From Nocardioides terrigena (GTDB taxonomy: Bacteria; Actinomycetota; Actinomycetes; Propionibacteriales; Nocardioidaceae), in assembly GCF_003047265.1 (NCBI RefSeq), contig NZ_PZYY01000006.1, positions 310,001 through 374,000 on the forward strand: 64,000 nucleotides of DNA, given 5' to 3'. This document shows, one piece after another, positions 42,973-52,145 of this stretch. Under the pieces are notes generated by a model, which worked only from the letters and a program-made list of their open reading frames with translations, was not told the DNA's origin and made no database searches. The position numbers and the translations under genes are program-made. Numbering within the stretch: position 1 is the first letter of the stretch; each line of letters starts with the position of its first letter.

Positions 42973-43926
42973 ATGAGTGTGGGTGACCAGCTCGGCCTCG
43001 ACGACAACAGCGAACTGCTCGACCAGGCCCGCCAGAAGTGGCCGGCCTGGGCGGCCGCGGATCCACGGCTTGGAGTCGTCGAGGAGTTCGACGACCTCCG
43101 GGCCTGGCTGCCCTCGGTGGGCAGCGCAGCCTCTGACGAGGTCCTCTTGGCGCTGGCCATGCTGGCGGCTCCCGATGGCGGCGACGACATCGCCGCTGCG
43201 GCCGCGCTCGCCAAGTGCCTACTGCCCGGCGCGTGTCGGCTGGCCGGCTGGCTGAGCACCCTCCCTCCCCGCGAGGTCTTTCGCGACAGCCAGCCCGTCG
43301 CGGCAGGCTCCTGGTCGGCCGTCGAGCGGATCGACGAGCTCGTGGCCTCCCAGCTGTGGATCGAGGTCCGGACCTTCAAGTGGCGCCGGCTGCGCAAGGT
43401 TGCCGCGAACATCCTGATCAACACCCGCGTCGGCGTCCTCCGCGAGGTCGGTGACTTCTTCTACGTCTCCCGGGCCGACCGCACGTGGGCGAACACCACC
43501 CTCGTGGAGTCCTTCTCGTCCGGCGACTTGGCCGACGGCGACGCAGGAGCGTGGAGCGCCGCCGCGATGCCGACCGAACGGGTTGCCGGCGCCCTGTTCC
43601 ACCGTCCCGAGATCCTCGCCGACGCCGGTCCCGAGCAGGAGGAGCCGTCGGCTACCGAGGAGCTCCTCGAGCTGTTGGCGTGGGCCTGCGAGAACCAGGT
43701 GATCAGCCCGGCCGACCGGTACCTGCTGCTGTGCCTGGTCGACGAGGCCGACCGAGTCGAGACCCGCAACCTCGCTCGCGGCTACGGCGGCCTGCTCAGC
43801 AACGAGGTGTCCAGCCGGGTCGCGCCGCGGGTCGGGGTGTCCGAGGCAACCGTCCGTCGCCACGGCTCGCGCAGCATGCGCGCCCTCGCCGCGGCCGTCC
43901 CAAGGAAGTTCGGCCATGACGAATGA
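42973..43926 (+). CDS. Predicted HTH regulatory protein heading the transfer module
   Basis: This 317-residue soluble protein has no recognised N-terminal domain. Its C-terminal 50 residues (ARGYGGLLSNEVSSRVAPRV, GVSEATVRRHGSRSMRALAA) form a sigma-region-4-like helix-turn-helix. It is the first gene after the repeat-rich control region and overlaps the next open frame by ATGA. It probably controls the transfer genes, by position and by the HTH. The upstream helical part (LLALAMLAAPDGGDDIAAAA) has no clear relatives that I recall. Confidence 0.65.
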   Translation: MSVGDQLGLDDNSELLDQARQKWPAWAAADPRLGVVEEFDDLRAWLPSVGSAASDEVLLALAMLAAPDGGDDIAAAAALAKCLLPGACRLAGWLSTLPPREVFRDSQPVAAGSWSAVERIDELVASQLWIEVRTFKWRRLRKVAANILINTRVGVLREVGDFFYVSRADRTWANTTLVESFSSGDLADGDAGAWSAAAMPTERVAGALFHRPEILADAGPEQEEPSATEELLELLAWACENQVISPADRYLLLCLVDEADRVETRNLARGYGGLLSNEVSSRVAPRVGVSEATVRRHGSRSMRALAAAVPRKFGHDE

Positions 43927-43959
43927 CCGCAACCGTGATCGCTCCCACCGCCCCACGAC

Positions 43960-43979
43960 ACATAGGCGACTGGAGGTGG
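43960..43979 (+). promoter_or_regulatory. Repeated leader motif (also at 55314-55361)
   Basis: ACATAGGCGAC followed directly by TGGAGGTGG stands before the small gene at 43988. The same two blocks, ACATAGGTGAC (from 55314) and TGGAGGTGG (55353-55361), stand before the gene at 55370, separated by 28 bases. The second block is an extended ribosome site. The first may mark a shared regulatory or processing signal in the two leaders. Confidence 0.35.
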
Positions 43980-43987
43980 TGAAGCCC

Positions 43988-44209
43988 ATGACAAACACCC
44001 AGGACGACGGCGAGTGCCGGACGCCGGAGAAGATCGCCGAGCTGTTCGCGATCGCCGGCCGCGAGATCGAGGCGATCGAGCAGCTCACCGGCTGCGTCGC
44101 CCAACTGCACGAAGTCCAGGCCGCCAAGGCAGAGCTGGCAAGCCTGACACCGGCTGAGGTCCGTGCCGCGCTCGAGTTCCGCCGCGGCGGTATCGGGGAG
44201 GCCAAGTGA
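43988..44209 (+). CDS. Small helical protein of unknown function
   Basis: This 73-residue protein is helical and charged (KIAELFAIAGREIEAIEQLT, LASLTPAEVRAALEFRRGG). An ATG at 43916 overlapping the previous stop would make it 97 residues, but the ATG at 43988 has GGAGGTGG about 8 bases upstream and the N-terminal extension looks random. It overlaps the following ParA-like gene by GTGA. Function unknown. Confidence 0.6.
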   Translation: MTNTQDDGECRTPEKIAELFAIAGREIEAIEQLTGCVAQLHEVQAAKAELASLTPAEVRAALEFRRGGIGEAK

Positions 44210-45060
44210 GCACCCAGACCTCGAGCCGCCCGGTCGGCGTCGACGAGCTCAAGCGAGCCTGGGACGCCGTGAACGCCGGCGAGTTCCGCGCCGGCGCCGG
44301 CGCCGGCACCGGCAAGGGACCCCGCGGCCGCGGCACCGCCGCCGCGGGCGACTGGTCGCCAGCCGCGGGGGAGCACACCATCGCCGTGTTCGGATGCGCC
44401 GGGTCGGTGGGAGCCAGCACCATCGCCCTGGCAGCCGGCCTGGCCGCCGCCGCCCCGGTCCGGGTGATCGAGTGCTGCTCGGTCACCGCCTCTGGTCTCG
44501 CCGCGGCAAGTACCGCCGAGCTCGGCCTTCACCCGACCGACTGGCGTCAGGGCAAGCGCGACCACGTTCTGCTCGAGCGGGCCAGCGAGGTCCTCGCCGG
44601 CGTCGACGAGATCCCGCTGCCGATCGACGCAGAGAACGAGACCCAGCTGACGATCCTCGACGTCGGCTGGGAAGCCGGTCAGCTGCTGGCCACCGACTGC
44701 TGGCTCGCCGAGGCCGTCCGCACCGCCGACCAGATCGTCCTGGTCACCACCGCCACCGTCCCCGGGATGCGCCGCGCCTCGGTCGCGCTCGAGCTGCTGG
44801 CTAACCACTGGCAGCCCGAGCAGATCGCCCTCGCCGTGCGTGGGCCGCGCCGCAAGAAGTGGCCCCGGGGCCTCGAGCACGCCGGCGGCCCCGCCGTACG
44901 TCGCGTCCTGGTCGCGGACCGGTGCGTGGAGATCCCCGAGGACCGCGAGATAGCGGTCAACGGCCTGGACTCCCGGCCCGTCCCGGCCCCCCTCATCTCG
45001 GCAGCCCGTCAGCTGCTCGAGCCCGCCCACCTGCTCACCGACACCAGCGAAAGCGCCTGA
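44206..45060 (+). CDS. ParA/MinD-like P-loop protein of the transfer module
   Basis: This 284-residue protein has a Gly/Ala-rich N-terminus, then HTIAVFGCAGSVGASTIALA, a P-loop in which the usual Lys-Thr is replaced by Ala-Ser, and TILDVGWEAGQLL, which would correspond to the switch region. AVRTADQIVLVTTATVPGMR is typical of the ParA fold. ATP hydrolysis may be weak or absent. It starts with GTG overlapping the previous stop. Related proteins stand at the head of actinobacterial conjugation operons and may position the secretion channel. Confidence 0.7.
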   Translation: MSTQTSSRPVGVDELKRAWDAVNAGEFRAGAGAGTGKGPRGRGTAAAGDWSPAAGEHTIAVFGCAGSVGASTIALAAGLAAAAPVRVIECCSVTASGLAAASTAELGLHPTDWRQGKRDHVLLERASEVLAGVDEIPLPIDAENETQLTILDVGWEAGQLLATDCWLAEAVRTADQIVLVTTATVPGMRRASVALELLANHWQPEQIALAVRGPRRKKWPRGLEHAGGPAVRRVLVADRCVEIPEDREIAVNGLDSRPVPAPLISAARQLLEPAHLLTDTSESA

Positions 45061-45099
45061 CCCGCACCGGGTCAGCAAACCCAGAAAGGAAGTCCACCC

Positions 45100-45393
45100 A
45101 TGGACGTCATGACCGCTCTCCTCCCGATGGCCGCCCAGGTCTGCCCGAAGGCGCCGCCGGGTGCCGTCGGACCCACCAACGAGATCACCAGCTACGTGCT
45201 TTGGGGCGTCATCGTCCTGTTCGGCCTCGGCATCGTGATCGCCATCGGCGCGATCATCGCCGGCCGCGTGTTCTCCCTGCCGCACGCCTCCAAGGTCGGG
45301 GTGATCTCGGTGGTGGTCGTGTTCGCCTGCGCGATCGCCTACCTGGTCCTGCCCGGCATGCTCAACGGGATCCTCGGCAAGGGCTGCATCTGA
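45100..45393 (+). CDS. Small two-helix membrane protein (VirB2/TrbC-like)
   Basis: This 97-residue protein has two membrane helices (about 31-55, YVLWGVIVLFGLGIVIAIGA; about 66-90, VGVISVVVVFACAIAYLVLP) and short polar ends. GAAAGGAAG precedes the ATG. Size, topology and position just before two NTF2-like proteins and a VirB6-like protein fit the VirB2/TrbC pilin-like subunit of type IV secretion systems. Sequence similarity is too weak to be sure. Confidence 0.65.
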   Translation: MDVMTALLPMAAQVCPKAPPGAVGPTNEITSYVLWGVIVLFGLGIVIAIGAIIAGRVFSLPHASKVGVISVVVVFACAIAYLVLPGMLNGILGKGCI

Positions 45394-46259
45394 TGCGGCG
45401 CGCAGCCACGAAGAAGGCCGAAGGCGCCACGGAGTGGGGCCGGCGCCGCCTGCTCGGAATCCTGGTCGCCGCCGTCGTCGTGGCTGTGCTCCTGCTCGGT
45501 GGCCTCGCCTACGCGGTCTACCTGGCCGTCGCCGGGATCGGCGAGGAAGCCAGCGCCAACACCGACGTCGCCACCGGCGAGACCGATCGGTCGACGGTGG
45601 CCCAAGGTGCCGTGCACCGCGACGAGATAGCGGCCGAGCCGATGCTGGCGGTTCCCGAGAGCGCCGCCTTCCCGGCCGAGACCACCAGCGCCAAGGCGCC
45701 CGTCATCAAGGTCCCGGCTGGCACCGGTGTGAACGGACCGGCGTTCGTGATGACCGGGTTCCCGCACACCCCCGAGGGCGCGATCGGGCAGCTCGCGCAG
45801 GTCGACCTCGCGGTGCTGCAGTCGATGAGCCTGACCACGGCGGCGGAGGTCTACAACGCCTGGGCCCTGCCCGGCGGGGTCCGCGCCGAGGAGTGGTGGA
45901 TCACCGCCAGCGTCCAGGCCTTCTTGACCAGCACGGGAATGGGCGAGGTCAAGGACCCCAGCTCCTCGGTCTCCCTCGAGCCGGCCGCCGCGCTCGTGAA
46001 GGGCACCGACGGGCCCGACTGGACCACCGTCTGCGTCCTGATGAAGGTCACTGCCTCCTACAAGCAGGAAGGCCAAATCGCCTTCGCCCACTGCGAGCGC
46101 ATGCAGTGGGTCGGCGGCCGCTGGATGGTCGCCCCCGGCGCCCCGCCCGCACCCGCCCCCGCGACCTGGCCCGGCACGCAGCTGGCCCACGAGGCCGGCT
46201 GGCGCACCTGGTCGACCGACGACACCACTGACCCTGACCACATCGAAGGGGACCACTGA
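45393..46259 (+). CDS. Single-pass NTF2-like transfer protein (VirB8/TcpC-like)
   Basis: This 288-residue protein has a basic N-terminus, one membrane helix (LLGILVAAVVVAVLLLGGLA) and a large exported domain (AIGQLAQVDLAVLQSMSLTT, AEEWWITASVQAFLTSTGMG, WVGGRWMVAPG). This is the layout of VirB8/TcpC components, which brace the conjugation channel. The start shares one base with the stop before it. A long frame open from 44859 reads through upstream genes and is not used. Confidence 0.7.
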   Translation: MRRAATKKAEGATEWGRRRLLGILVAAVVVAVLLLGGLAYAVYLAVAGIGEEASANTDVATGETDRSTVAQGAVHRDEIAAEPMLAVPESAAFPAETTSAKAPVIKVPAGTGVNGPAFVMTGFPHTPEGAIGQLAQVDLAVLQSMSLTTAAEVYNAWALPGGVRAEEWWITASVQAFLTSTGMGEVKDPSSSVSLEPAAALVKGTDGPDWTTVCVLMKVTASYKQEGQIAFAHCERMQWVGGRWMVAPGAPPAPAPATWPGTQLAHEAGWRTWSTDDTTDPDHIEGDH

Positions 46260-47035
46260 TGAAGAACCTGACGACCGGCAACGACGACTCGCGGGCAACC
46301 CTGGTGCGCATCGGCATCCTGGTGGCGATCGCCTGCATGGTGGCCACCGTCGTCTGGCTCGGTGCTCGCACCCGGGCCGACGACGACTCCGGCGGCCCCG
46401 ACGCCACCGGCGGGGGCAACTCGAGCCAGACGGTCGAGAACGCATCGGTCGAGCAGGTCGCACCGGACACCGCGCCGGCCGACGGCGTCGTGATCCCGAT
46501 CGGCGACGACCAGGTCGACGGCTACCCGACCGGATTCCCGGCCACCGACCTGGGCGCCGTGGCGCTGCAGGTCGAGCTGGCCAAGGCACAGCTCGGGTTC
46601 GACTACGACCAGGCCGTCACTGTCGCCCGCCTCTACGCCAACCCCGAGGACAAGGCCGTCTTCGAGGAGCGCTCCCGCGCCGCGGTCGCGCTGCGCCGCC
46701 AGCAGGCCGGCGTCGCGAAGGAGGGCGACGTGCCCGCCCCCGCGTCGTACGCCGTCACCCCGGTCGCCTACACCCTCGAGGAGCTCGACACCGGCTACTA
46801 CGCGGTGAACCTGCTCAGCTACGTCACCCTCACCACCGCCGGCGGCCAGGTTAAGGACAGCCTCTACGCCGGCACCCAGCTGATGCGGTGGCTCGACGGT
46901 GACTGGCGACTGGTCCAGGGCAGCGAAGCGGACATCGAGCACTTGGTCTCGGAGGGCCAGCCGCAGGCGGTGGCGCCCGGCACCCCCGAGTTCGAGAAGG
47001 CCGGCTGGATCCGGATCAACGGAGCTCCCCAGTGA
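46259..47035 (+). CDS. Second single-pass NTF2-like transfer protein
   Basis: This 258-residue protein has one membrane helix (VRIGILVAIACMVATVVWLG), an acidic linker, and an exported alpha/beta domain (VALQVELAKAQLGFDYDQAV, YAVNLLSYVTLTTAGG, MRWLDGDWRLVQGSE). It is similar in layout to the protein before it and probably a partner in the same channel. One-base overlap upstream and GTGA overlap downstream show tight coupling. Confidence 0.7.
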   Translation: MKNLTTGNDDSRATLVRIGILVAIACMVATVVWLGARTRADDDSGGPDATGGGNSSQTVENASVEQVAPDTAPADGVVIPIGDDQVDGYPTGFPATDLGAVALQVELAKAQLGFDYDQAVTVARLYANPEDKAVFEERSRAAVALRRQQAGVAKEGDVPAPASYAVTPVAYTLEELDTGYYAVNLLSYVTLTTAGGQVKDSLYAGTQLMRWLDGDWRLVQGSEADIEHLVSEGQPQAVAPGTPEFEKAGWIRINGAPQ

Positions 47036-49002
47036 GCACCGTCATCACCGCCGTGCGCGGGGCGAGCCGACTCGGCATCGCCGCCCTGGCGCTCCTGGTG
47101 CTCACCACGCTCCTCGGTGCTGCCTCGACCCTCCAGCCTCCCGCCGCAGCGGCCGGCGAGCCGGCCGCCAGCACGACGCACCTCGCTCCAGTCGCCCCGG
47201 TGGCGACCAGCGGCACTTGGCCGGCCCGCAACCTCAAGATGGGCTGCGCGGGGCCCGACGCCCTGTGCGATCTCGGCGGCGACGCCGTCGACTGCGCCAA
47301 GGACCCGATCGATTGCGGCAAGGACGCCGCCGGCGATGTGAAGGACGGTGCCGGCGACCTTCTCGACGGCGCGGGAGATCTGCTCCCCGACGGCTGCGGG
47401 ATCCTCGACGCGATCTGCGGCAACATCGGCGGACTGCCCGGGCTTCCGGGCGTCCCTGGGCTGCCCGAGATCCCCGGTCTGCCGAACGTCGGTGACCTCT
47501 TCGGCGGCGGCATCCCCGGGCTGGCCGACATCCCCAACCCGTTCGAGGCCATCGGCGACGTCATCGCCAAGGCCGCGGCCGACGCCTGGACCGCGGCCAT
47601 GCTCGCGATCTGGAACTCCGGCCTGTTCGTGCTGCGCATCGTGCTCACGTTCAGTGAGCTGTTCTTGACTCCGGACCTGAGCGCCGACGGCCCGGGCAAG
47701 GACGTCTACGCCTTCACCCTGTGGCTGGCGCTGGCCCTGGTGGTCATCTTGGCGATGATCCAGCTCGGCGCCGCGGCCTTCAAGCGCGAGGGCAAGAGCC
47801 TCGCCCGGGCCTTCATCGGGTCCGGCCAGTTCGTCTTGGTGTGCGCCTGCTGGTTCGGGTACTGCGTCATGATCATCGCGGCCTGCGGGGCGCTGACCAA
47901 GGCGCTGATGAAGTCGCTGCTCAAGGTGCAGACCTGGCCCGACTGGGACCCGCTCGGCGGACTCGGCATCGACGACATCACCGACGCCGGCGTGGCCACC
48001 GCTCTTGCCTTCCTCGGGATCTTCCTGTGGCTGGCCGCCATCGGGCACGTCCTGGTCTACCTGGCACGCGCGGCGTCCCTGCTGGTGCTCACCGCCACCG
48101 GGCCGCTCGCGGCCGCCGGCCTGGTCTCGGAGTTCACCCGCTCCTGGTTTTGGAAGTCGCTGCGCTGGTTCCACGCCGCGGCGTTCACCCCGGTGCTGAT
48201 GGTGATGGTGCTGGGCATCGGCGTGCAGTTCGCCAACGGAGTCGCCGCCCACCTGGCCGAGGACACCGCCAAGGCGTTCGGCACCGCGCTGCCGGCCGTG
48301 ATGACGATCCTGATCAGCGTCGTCGCCCCGCTGTCCCTGTTCAAGCTCCTGGCCTTCGTCGACCCCGGCACCCCCAGCGGCGCGTCGTTCCGCCAGGGCA
48401 TGGCCATCCAGGGCGGCCTCCAGGGCCTGCTCAGCGGCGGCGGCGCAGGTGGCGGCTCGTCGGCTGCGTCGAGCACCGACGCCAACGGCCGCTCCTCGGG
48501 CGAGCAGAGCGCCGAAGCCTCGACCGGCGACCGGTTCAGCAAGTCGACCCAGGGCGCCCTAGGCAGCTTCGGCCCGGTCGGCCAGGCCCTGTCGACCGGC
48601 ATGGGCTGGATCAACTCCGCCGGCGCGAAGGCGACCTCGCTGATGTCGGACGAGACCAACCAGGCCGGTGTCGGCCAGAGCACCTACGGCCCCGACTTCA
48701 GCGGCCTGGGTGGACGGCAGTCCGGTGGCCAGTCCGGCGGCCAGGGCGGGACCCACCCCGGGTCGCAGAACGGCGACCCGAGCGACGAGGAATCGTCGAT
48801 GCCGACCCCGCCCACGCCTCCTGCGCCGCCCACCCCGCCGACGCTGCCGACCGGCGGCGGACCCGGCGGCGGACCCGGCGGCCAGGGCGGCGGAGGAGCT
48901 GACGCCGCTCCCAAGACCCCGGCCGCCGGCGGCGGGGGAGCAGCAGTAGGTGCCGGCGGCGCCGGCGCGGCAGCTGGCGGCATCCCACCGGTGGCGGTGT
49001 AA
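47032..49002 (+). CDS. Polytopic channel protein (VirB6/TrbL-like)
   Basis: This 656-residue protein starts with GTG. A signal-like helix is followed by an exported region rich in Asp and Cys (GPDALCDLGGDAVDCAKDPI) and a short repeat of G-L/V-P units (LPGLPGVPGLPEIPGLPNVG). About six membrane helices follow between residues 230 and 450. The C-terminal 180 residues are Gly/Ser/Pro-rich and disordered. The layout fits a VirB6/TrbL inner-membrane channel with a cytoplasmic tail. The eight or so Cys in the exported loop may form disulfides. Confidence 0.75.
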   Translation: MSTVITAVRGASRLGIAALALLVLTTLLGAASTLQPPAAAAGEPAASTTHLAPVAPVATSGTWPARNLKMGCAGPDALCDLGGDAVDCAKDPIDCGKDAAGDVKDGAGDLLDGAGDLLPDGCGILDAICGNIGGLPGLPGVPGLPEIPGLPNVGDLFGGGIPGLADIPNPFEAIGDVIAKAAADAWTAAMLAIWNSGLFVLRIVLTFSELFLTPDLSADGPGKDVYAFTLWLALALVVILAMIQLGAAAFKREGKSLARAFIGSGQFVLVCACWFGYCVMIIAACGALTKALMKSLLKVQTWPDWDPLGGLGIDDITDAGVATALAFLGIFLWLAAIGHVLVYLARAASLLVLTATGPLAAAGLVSEFTRSWFWKSLRWFHAAAFTPVLMVMVLGIGVQFANGVAAHLAEDTAKAFGTALPAVMTILISVVAPLSLFKLLAFVDPGTPSGASFRQGMAIQGGLQGLLSGGGAGGGSSAASSTDANGRSSGEQSAEASTGDRFSKSTQGALGSFGPVGQALSTGMGWINSAGAKATSLMSDETNQAGVGQSTYGPDFSGLGGRQSGGQSGGQGGTHPGSQNGDPSDEESSMPTPPTPPAPPTPPTLPTGGGPGGGPGGQGGGGADAAPKTPAAGGGGAAVGAGGAGAAAGGIPPVAV

Positions 49003-49076
49003 CCGATGCGCCGACCGCCCCACCTCGAGCGCCGATCGACACCCACCGACCTCACTGACCAGAAGGGAAGCCGACG

Positions 49077-50582
49077 ATGACCACCTACGCCGACTACCAG
49101 CGCGACCGCATCGGCTGGTTCTTCGGCCTCTCCGGAGGCCAGCTGATGTTCCTGGCGCTGGCCAGCCTGCCGGCGTTCTGGGCAATCAGCCGCGGAGCGT
49201 GGTTCTCCGCGTTTCTGTTCGCCCTGGTCTGGGTGTTCCTGCTGGCCATCACCGTGATCCCGGTGCGCGGCCGCTCGGCCACCGGCTGGGTGTTCGCCTC
49301 GACGATGTACGCCGTCGGCGGCCTGTTCGGCTGGACCTCGTTCCGTGCCAAGGCCACCCAAGGCCGCGGCGACGACCTCGACACCCCGGACCTGCCCGGG
49401 GTCCTCCAGGGCGTCCAGATCCACGACGGCCCGCCGCACGGCTCGCAGCTGCAGCGCGTAGCGATCATCGAGGACCACGCCATGAAGACCTGGGCGGTCA
49501 CGGCCTCGATCGTGCACCCCGGCATCGGCATGAAGGACACCGAAGAGCGCGCCCGCTACGGCGAGGCCCTGGCCGGGCTGCTCGACGTCGCCGGTCGCAC
49601 AGAGAAGGTCGACGAGATCCTCTTCATGGTGCGCACCGTCCCCGAGGACGGCGCCGAGCGCGACCTGTGGGTCAACCGCCACCGTCGCCCCAACGCCCCG
49701 GAGCTGTCGGAGGTCGTCAACAGCGACCTGGCCCACGGCCTCACCCAGGCATCGGTGCGCACCGAGCAGTTCGTGACGATCCTGGTCCCGGAGACCCGGA
49801 TCGCGAGGTCGGCCAAAGAGTCCGGGGGCGGCTTCGAGGGCCGCTGCCGCGAGCTCTACCTGCTCATGGCCGAGATCGAGGCCCAGCTGCGCGGCCCGAT
49901 GGGGATGACGACGGTGCGCTGGCTCACCAGCCCCGAGCTCGCGCTGGCCTGCCGGACCGGATTCGCCCCCGGCGACCGCGCCGGCATCGTCGAGGCCCTC
50001 TCGCTGCGGGAGAAGGACCCAAGCGTCAACGCCGACGTCCCGTGGGCGGTGGCCGGCCCCTCGGGTGCCGACGCCGCAGTGCGGCACTACAGCCACGACG
50101 CCTGGAACTCGGTCAGCGCCACCATCAAGCTGCCGACCCGCGGCGTCGCGATGGGTGCCCTGGCACCGATCCTCACCCCCAGCGAGTTCGGTGAGCGGCG
50201 ATCGTTCGTCGTCGCGTACCCGATCGTTTCCCAGACCAAGGCCGACCGGCAGTCCGGCAACGCCGAGTGGGCCGCCGACCTGGCCGAGGGGATGAACGAG
50301 AAGCTCGGCCGCAAGACCCGCGCCAAGCAGCGCGACGAAGCCCACAAGGCCCGCGGCCTGGACGCCAAGCTGGCCCGCGGCAACTCGCTGACCCGGCCCT
50401 ACGGCGTGTGCACGGTCACCGTCCCAAAGTCGATGCGGATCACCGAGTTCGGGCGCCGCCTGGACGCCTCGGTCCGACGCGCCGGGTTCGCACCGCTGCG
50501 CCTCGACCTCGCCCAGGACGTCGGGTTCGCCGCGTCCACCATCCCCCTCGGCACGAGCCTGACCCGGAGCGGAGACGCCTGA
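49077..50582 (+). CDS. SCO6880-like conjugation protein
   Basis: This 501-residue protein has two N-terminal helices (LMFLALASLPAFWAISRGAW; FLFALVWVFLLAITVIPVRG), the layout of a PrgI/VirB3-like domain, joined to a large cytoplasmic part (LQRVAIIEDHAMKTWAVTAS ... GRRLDASVRRAGFAPLRLDL) without a P-loop. Families annotated as SCO6880 stand next to a VirB4-type ATPase in Streptomyces and related elements. It may act as the N-terminal half of VirB4, because the next gene supplies only the motor. GAAGGGAAG precedes the ATG. Confidence 0.75.
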   Translation: MTTYADYQRDRIGWFFGLSGGQLMFLALASLPAFWAISRGAWFSAFLFALVWVFLLAITVIPVRGRSATGWVFASTMYAVGGLFGWTSFRAKATQGRGDDLDTPDLPGVLQGVQIHDGPPHGSQLQRVAIIEDHAMKTWAVTASIVHPGIGMKDTEERARYGEALAGLLDVAGRTEKVDEILFMVRTVPEDGAERDLWVNRHRRPNAPELSEVVNSDLAHGLTQASVRTEQFVTILVPETRIARSAKESGGGFEGRCRELYLLMAEIEAQLRGPMGMTTVRWLTSPELALACRTGFAPGDRAGIVEALSLREKDPSVNADVPWAVAGPSGADAAVRHYSHDAWNSVSATIKLPTRGVAMGALAPILTPSEFGERRSFVVAYPIVSQTKADRQSGNAEWAADLAEGMNEKLGRKTRAKQRDEAHKARGLDAKLARGNSLTRPYGVCTVTVPKSMRITEFGRRLDASVRRAGFAPLRLDLAQDVGFAASTIPLGTSLTRSGDA

Positions 50583-52117
50583 TGACCACCACCCGCCGGA
50601 ACCGCCGTGGCGGCCGCGACATGGCTGCCCTTCTCTCCGACTTCGGGCACGACCTGCCCACGATCCCCACGCTCGCCCCGGAGGCCAAGGAGCCCCGGCT
50701 CTTCCGCTACGCGCCGCGCCGCGGTGCCACCCGCCGCGGCCGAGGCTGGGCCGCCGCCACCGCCCCGGCGATGGCCTGGCGGATGACCAGCGACCAGGCC
50801 CCGGTGTTCTGGCCCTTCGTCTCCGCTCCCGCCCTGCCCCCGACGGGCGCCCAGATGGGCGTCGACCAGCTCTCCGGCGGCAGCTTCTACTGCGACCCGT
50901 TCGGTTGGGTGCTGCGCGACGACGTACCTGCGACCAACCCCAACATCTTCCAGTTCGCCAAGCCGGGAAGTGGCAAGTCCGGCACCACCAAGGCGTTCTG
51001 CACCCGGATGATGCCGTTCGGCTACCGCACCCTGGTCACTGGCGACGTCAAGGACGAGTACGAGTCGCTGTGCCGCGCGCTCGGTGTCGAACCGTTCGTC
51101 ATCGCCCCCGGCTTCTGGGCCCGGGTCAACCCGCTGTCCATGGGGCCGCTCGGCGACGGGTGGGAGAAGCTCTCGGCCGAGGAGGCGCAGCGCCGCGCCA
51201 CCATCATCTTCAAGCGGTGGCTCGTCCTGGTCCGAGGCCTGGTCGGCAGCATGAAGATCGACGACGAGCGCCGGGTGCCGTTCGGCCCCGACGAGAGCGA
51301 CGTCGTGCGCAACGCGCTGGCGATCCTCACCGGCTACGCCGCCGGCAACAGCGTCCTGCAGGAGACGACCATCCCGCGGCTGTGGGACCTGCTGCGCAAC
51401 CCCACCGAGGAGCTCGTCCGGGCCTGCGAGTACGCGAACACCCGCCAGTTCCTCGACGAGACCCGACTGCTGCGCAACGCGCTCGGCGAGCTGGTCACCG
51501 GCACCCTCGCCGGCCTCTTCGACGACTTCACCAACATCGAGGTCGACTGGCGGGCCCCGATCCAGTCGTTCAGCCTCTCCCGGCTCGACGGCCTGGGCGA
51601 TGAGGCCGTGGGCATCGCGCTGCTGTGCATGAACTCCTGGGGGCGTGGTCTGCGGGAGATCGCCGAGCCAGGCGACCTGCGCATCGTGGTGCGCGACGAG
51701 GTCTGGAAGCAGATGCGCCTCGGAACCGCCGCAGTGGCGAGCTTCGACGCCGACCTGCGCCTCTCACGCGGCATGGCCGGCAAGGGCGGCGACATCCAAT
51801 TCTGCAACCTCCACAAGCCCTCCGACCTGCTCTCGGTCGGCGACGCCGACTCCCAGGCCGCGATGATCGCCAAGGACCTCCTCGAGCTGGCCGACATCAA
51901 GATCCTCGGTGCCCAGAAGCCCCGTGTCGCCCGCGAGCTCGACTCCATGCTCGGGCTCGGCCCGATCGCCCAGGACCTCGTCTCCGGGTGGGCCATGCAG
52001 GACAAGGGCCGCGCCCTGTGGTGCATCGGCGACGCCACCTACAAGGTCCAGACGGTGCTCCACCCGCTGGAGAAGAAGCTCTACTACACCAACGAGGCCA
52101 TCGAGTCCGCCGCCTGA
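50582..52117 (+). CDS. VirB4/TraC-like conjugation ATPase
   Basis: This 511-residue ATPase has Walker A FQFAKPGSGKSGTTKAF at about residue 126, the segment LVTGDVKDEYESLCRALGVE, Walker B DLRIVVRDEVWKQMRL at about 367, and a C-terminal QDKGRALWCIGD motif. It lacks the long N-terminal domain of classical VirB4, probably supplied by the preceding protein. It powers substrate or subunit movement through the channel. One-base overlap with the upstream gene. Confidence 0.85.
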   Translation: MTTTRRNRRGGRDMAALLSDFGHDLPTIPTLAPEAKEPRLFRYAPRRGATRRGRGWAAATAPAMAWRMTSDQAPVFWPFVSAPALPPTGAQMGVDQLSGGSFYCDPFGWVLRDDVPATNPNIFQFAKPGSGKSGTTKAFCTRMMPFGYRTLVTGDVKDEYESLCRALGVEPFVIAPGFWARVNPLSMGPLGDGWEKLSAEEAQRRATIIFKRWLVLVRGLVGSMKIDDERRVPFGPDESDVVRNALAILTGYAAGNSVLQETTIPRLWDLLRNPTEELVRACEYANTRQFLDETRLLRNALGELVTGTLAGLFDDFTNIEVDWRAPIQSFSLSRLDGLGDEAVGIALLCMNSWGRGLREIAEPGDLRIVVRDEVWKQMRLGTAAVASFDADLRLSRGMAGKGGDIQFCNLHKPSDLLSVGDADSQAAMIAKDLLELADIKILGAQKPRVARELDSMLGLGPIAQDLVSGWAMQDKGRALWCIGDATYKVQTVLHPLEKKLYYTNEAIESAA

Positions 52118-52145
52118 GCGCGCGCGACCTCGGGACTGACCTGTC

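Noticed and set aside
43219..45285. A 688-codon minus-strand frame
   Set aside because: It spans several well-supported plus-strand genes that have overlapping starts and stops; it is a shadow.
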